Below, piece after piece: positions 63,994 to 64,000 of a stretch of 64,000 nt of DNA. The stretch comes from Dipteronia dyeriana (Eukaryota > Streptophyta > Magnoliopsida > Sapindales > Sapindaceae), in assembly GCA_032871835.1 (NCBI GenBank), contig CM065298.1, forward strand, positions 11,413,096 through 11,477,095, in the 5' to 3' direction. The position numbers and the translations under genes are program-made. The notes beneath the pieces are model-generated. The model did no database searches and was not told where the DNA came from. It worked only from the letters and a program-made list of their open reading frames with translations. The first letter of the stretch is position 1, and every line of letters starts with the position of its first letter.

Positions 63994-64000
63994 GGTCGTA

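Larger units (their letters stand above)
59482..64000 (-). mobile_element. Tat-like Ty3/gypsy element, 3' LTR and 3' internal part
   Basis: The LTR at 59482-61059 begins, on the minus strand, TGATAACTCTCATTTC. It is preceded by the purine tract GGTTTGGGGGTAAT (61060-61073), itself preceded by the ACTTGGGGACGAGC phrase typical of Tat/Ogre elements. The LTR contains a hairpin-rich minisatellite. The internal region continues to the window edge and includes a plant-transposon-protein ORF. Gag-pol, if present, lies beyond 64000. Confidence 0.8.

Overview
The window is plant nuclear DNA. It is AT-rich, gene-poor and full of LTR retrotransposons, a Mutator-like transposon and small non-autonomous DNA elements laid over a cluster of CC-NBS-LRR (NLR) disease-resistance-like genes. 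The NLRs resemble the RGA-like CNL family of woody eudicots. From memory they are closest to Citrus/Sapindales members, but no search was run, so treat this as a guess. Only one gene looks intact and of host type: a 955-codon single-exon CNL at 53090-55957 on the minus strand.

Layout. Positions 1-7517 plus 25222-26157 (copy A) and about 49850-58330 (copy B) are two copies of one segmental duplication. Each copy reads: a dead PDR/ABCG transporter fragment (-), a degenerate LRR tail (-), a CNL gene (-), then the 5' part of a second, divergently oriented CNL pseudogene (+). The copy A CNL (3963-6766) has a one-base frameshift in its LRR; the copy B CNL is open. Copy A was split between its two NLRs by a 17.7-kb Mutator-like element (7518-25221). 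That element has a 9-bp target duplication (TATTAAAAA) and terminal inverted repeats, and copy B preserves the empty site. It carries a decayed MURA transposase (-) and a decayed Ulp1/C48-type gene (+), so it is of the Kaonashi/CUMULE kind. It was itself invaded by an LTR retrotransposon (9888-14160), a solo LTR (15477-17613) and another insertion (about 17696-19460).

The plus-strand NLR of copy A is interrupted just upstream of its P-loop by a 12.8-kb nest (26158-38979) flanked by a single TSD, GATGA. The nest holds a three-LTR chromovirus-like array, a second related LTR family, a solo LTR, and inside that a three-LTR array of the same family as 9888-14160. Between the two duplication copies (39102-49850) lie two further NLR fragments in opposite orientation (40510-41750 + and 41760-42250 -), an early-nodulin-like phytocyanin pseudogene (42264-44156 +) with a Tourist-like MITE in its intron, and a nearly complete Ty1/copia element (44522-49796). 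The copia element has a hAT-type MITE in its reverse transcriptase/RNase H region.

The right end (59482-64000) is the 3' LTR and 3' internal region of a Tat-like Ty3/gypsy element in minus orientation. It carries a plant-transposon-protein ORF that runs to the window edge.

The window is best read as a history of NLR duplication and decay by nested transposition. Exact target-site duplications and paralogous empty sites allow most insertions to be ordered. I found no tRNA, rRNA or CRISPR.
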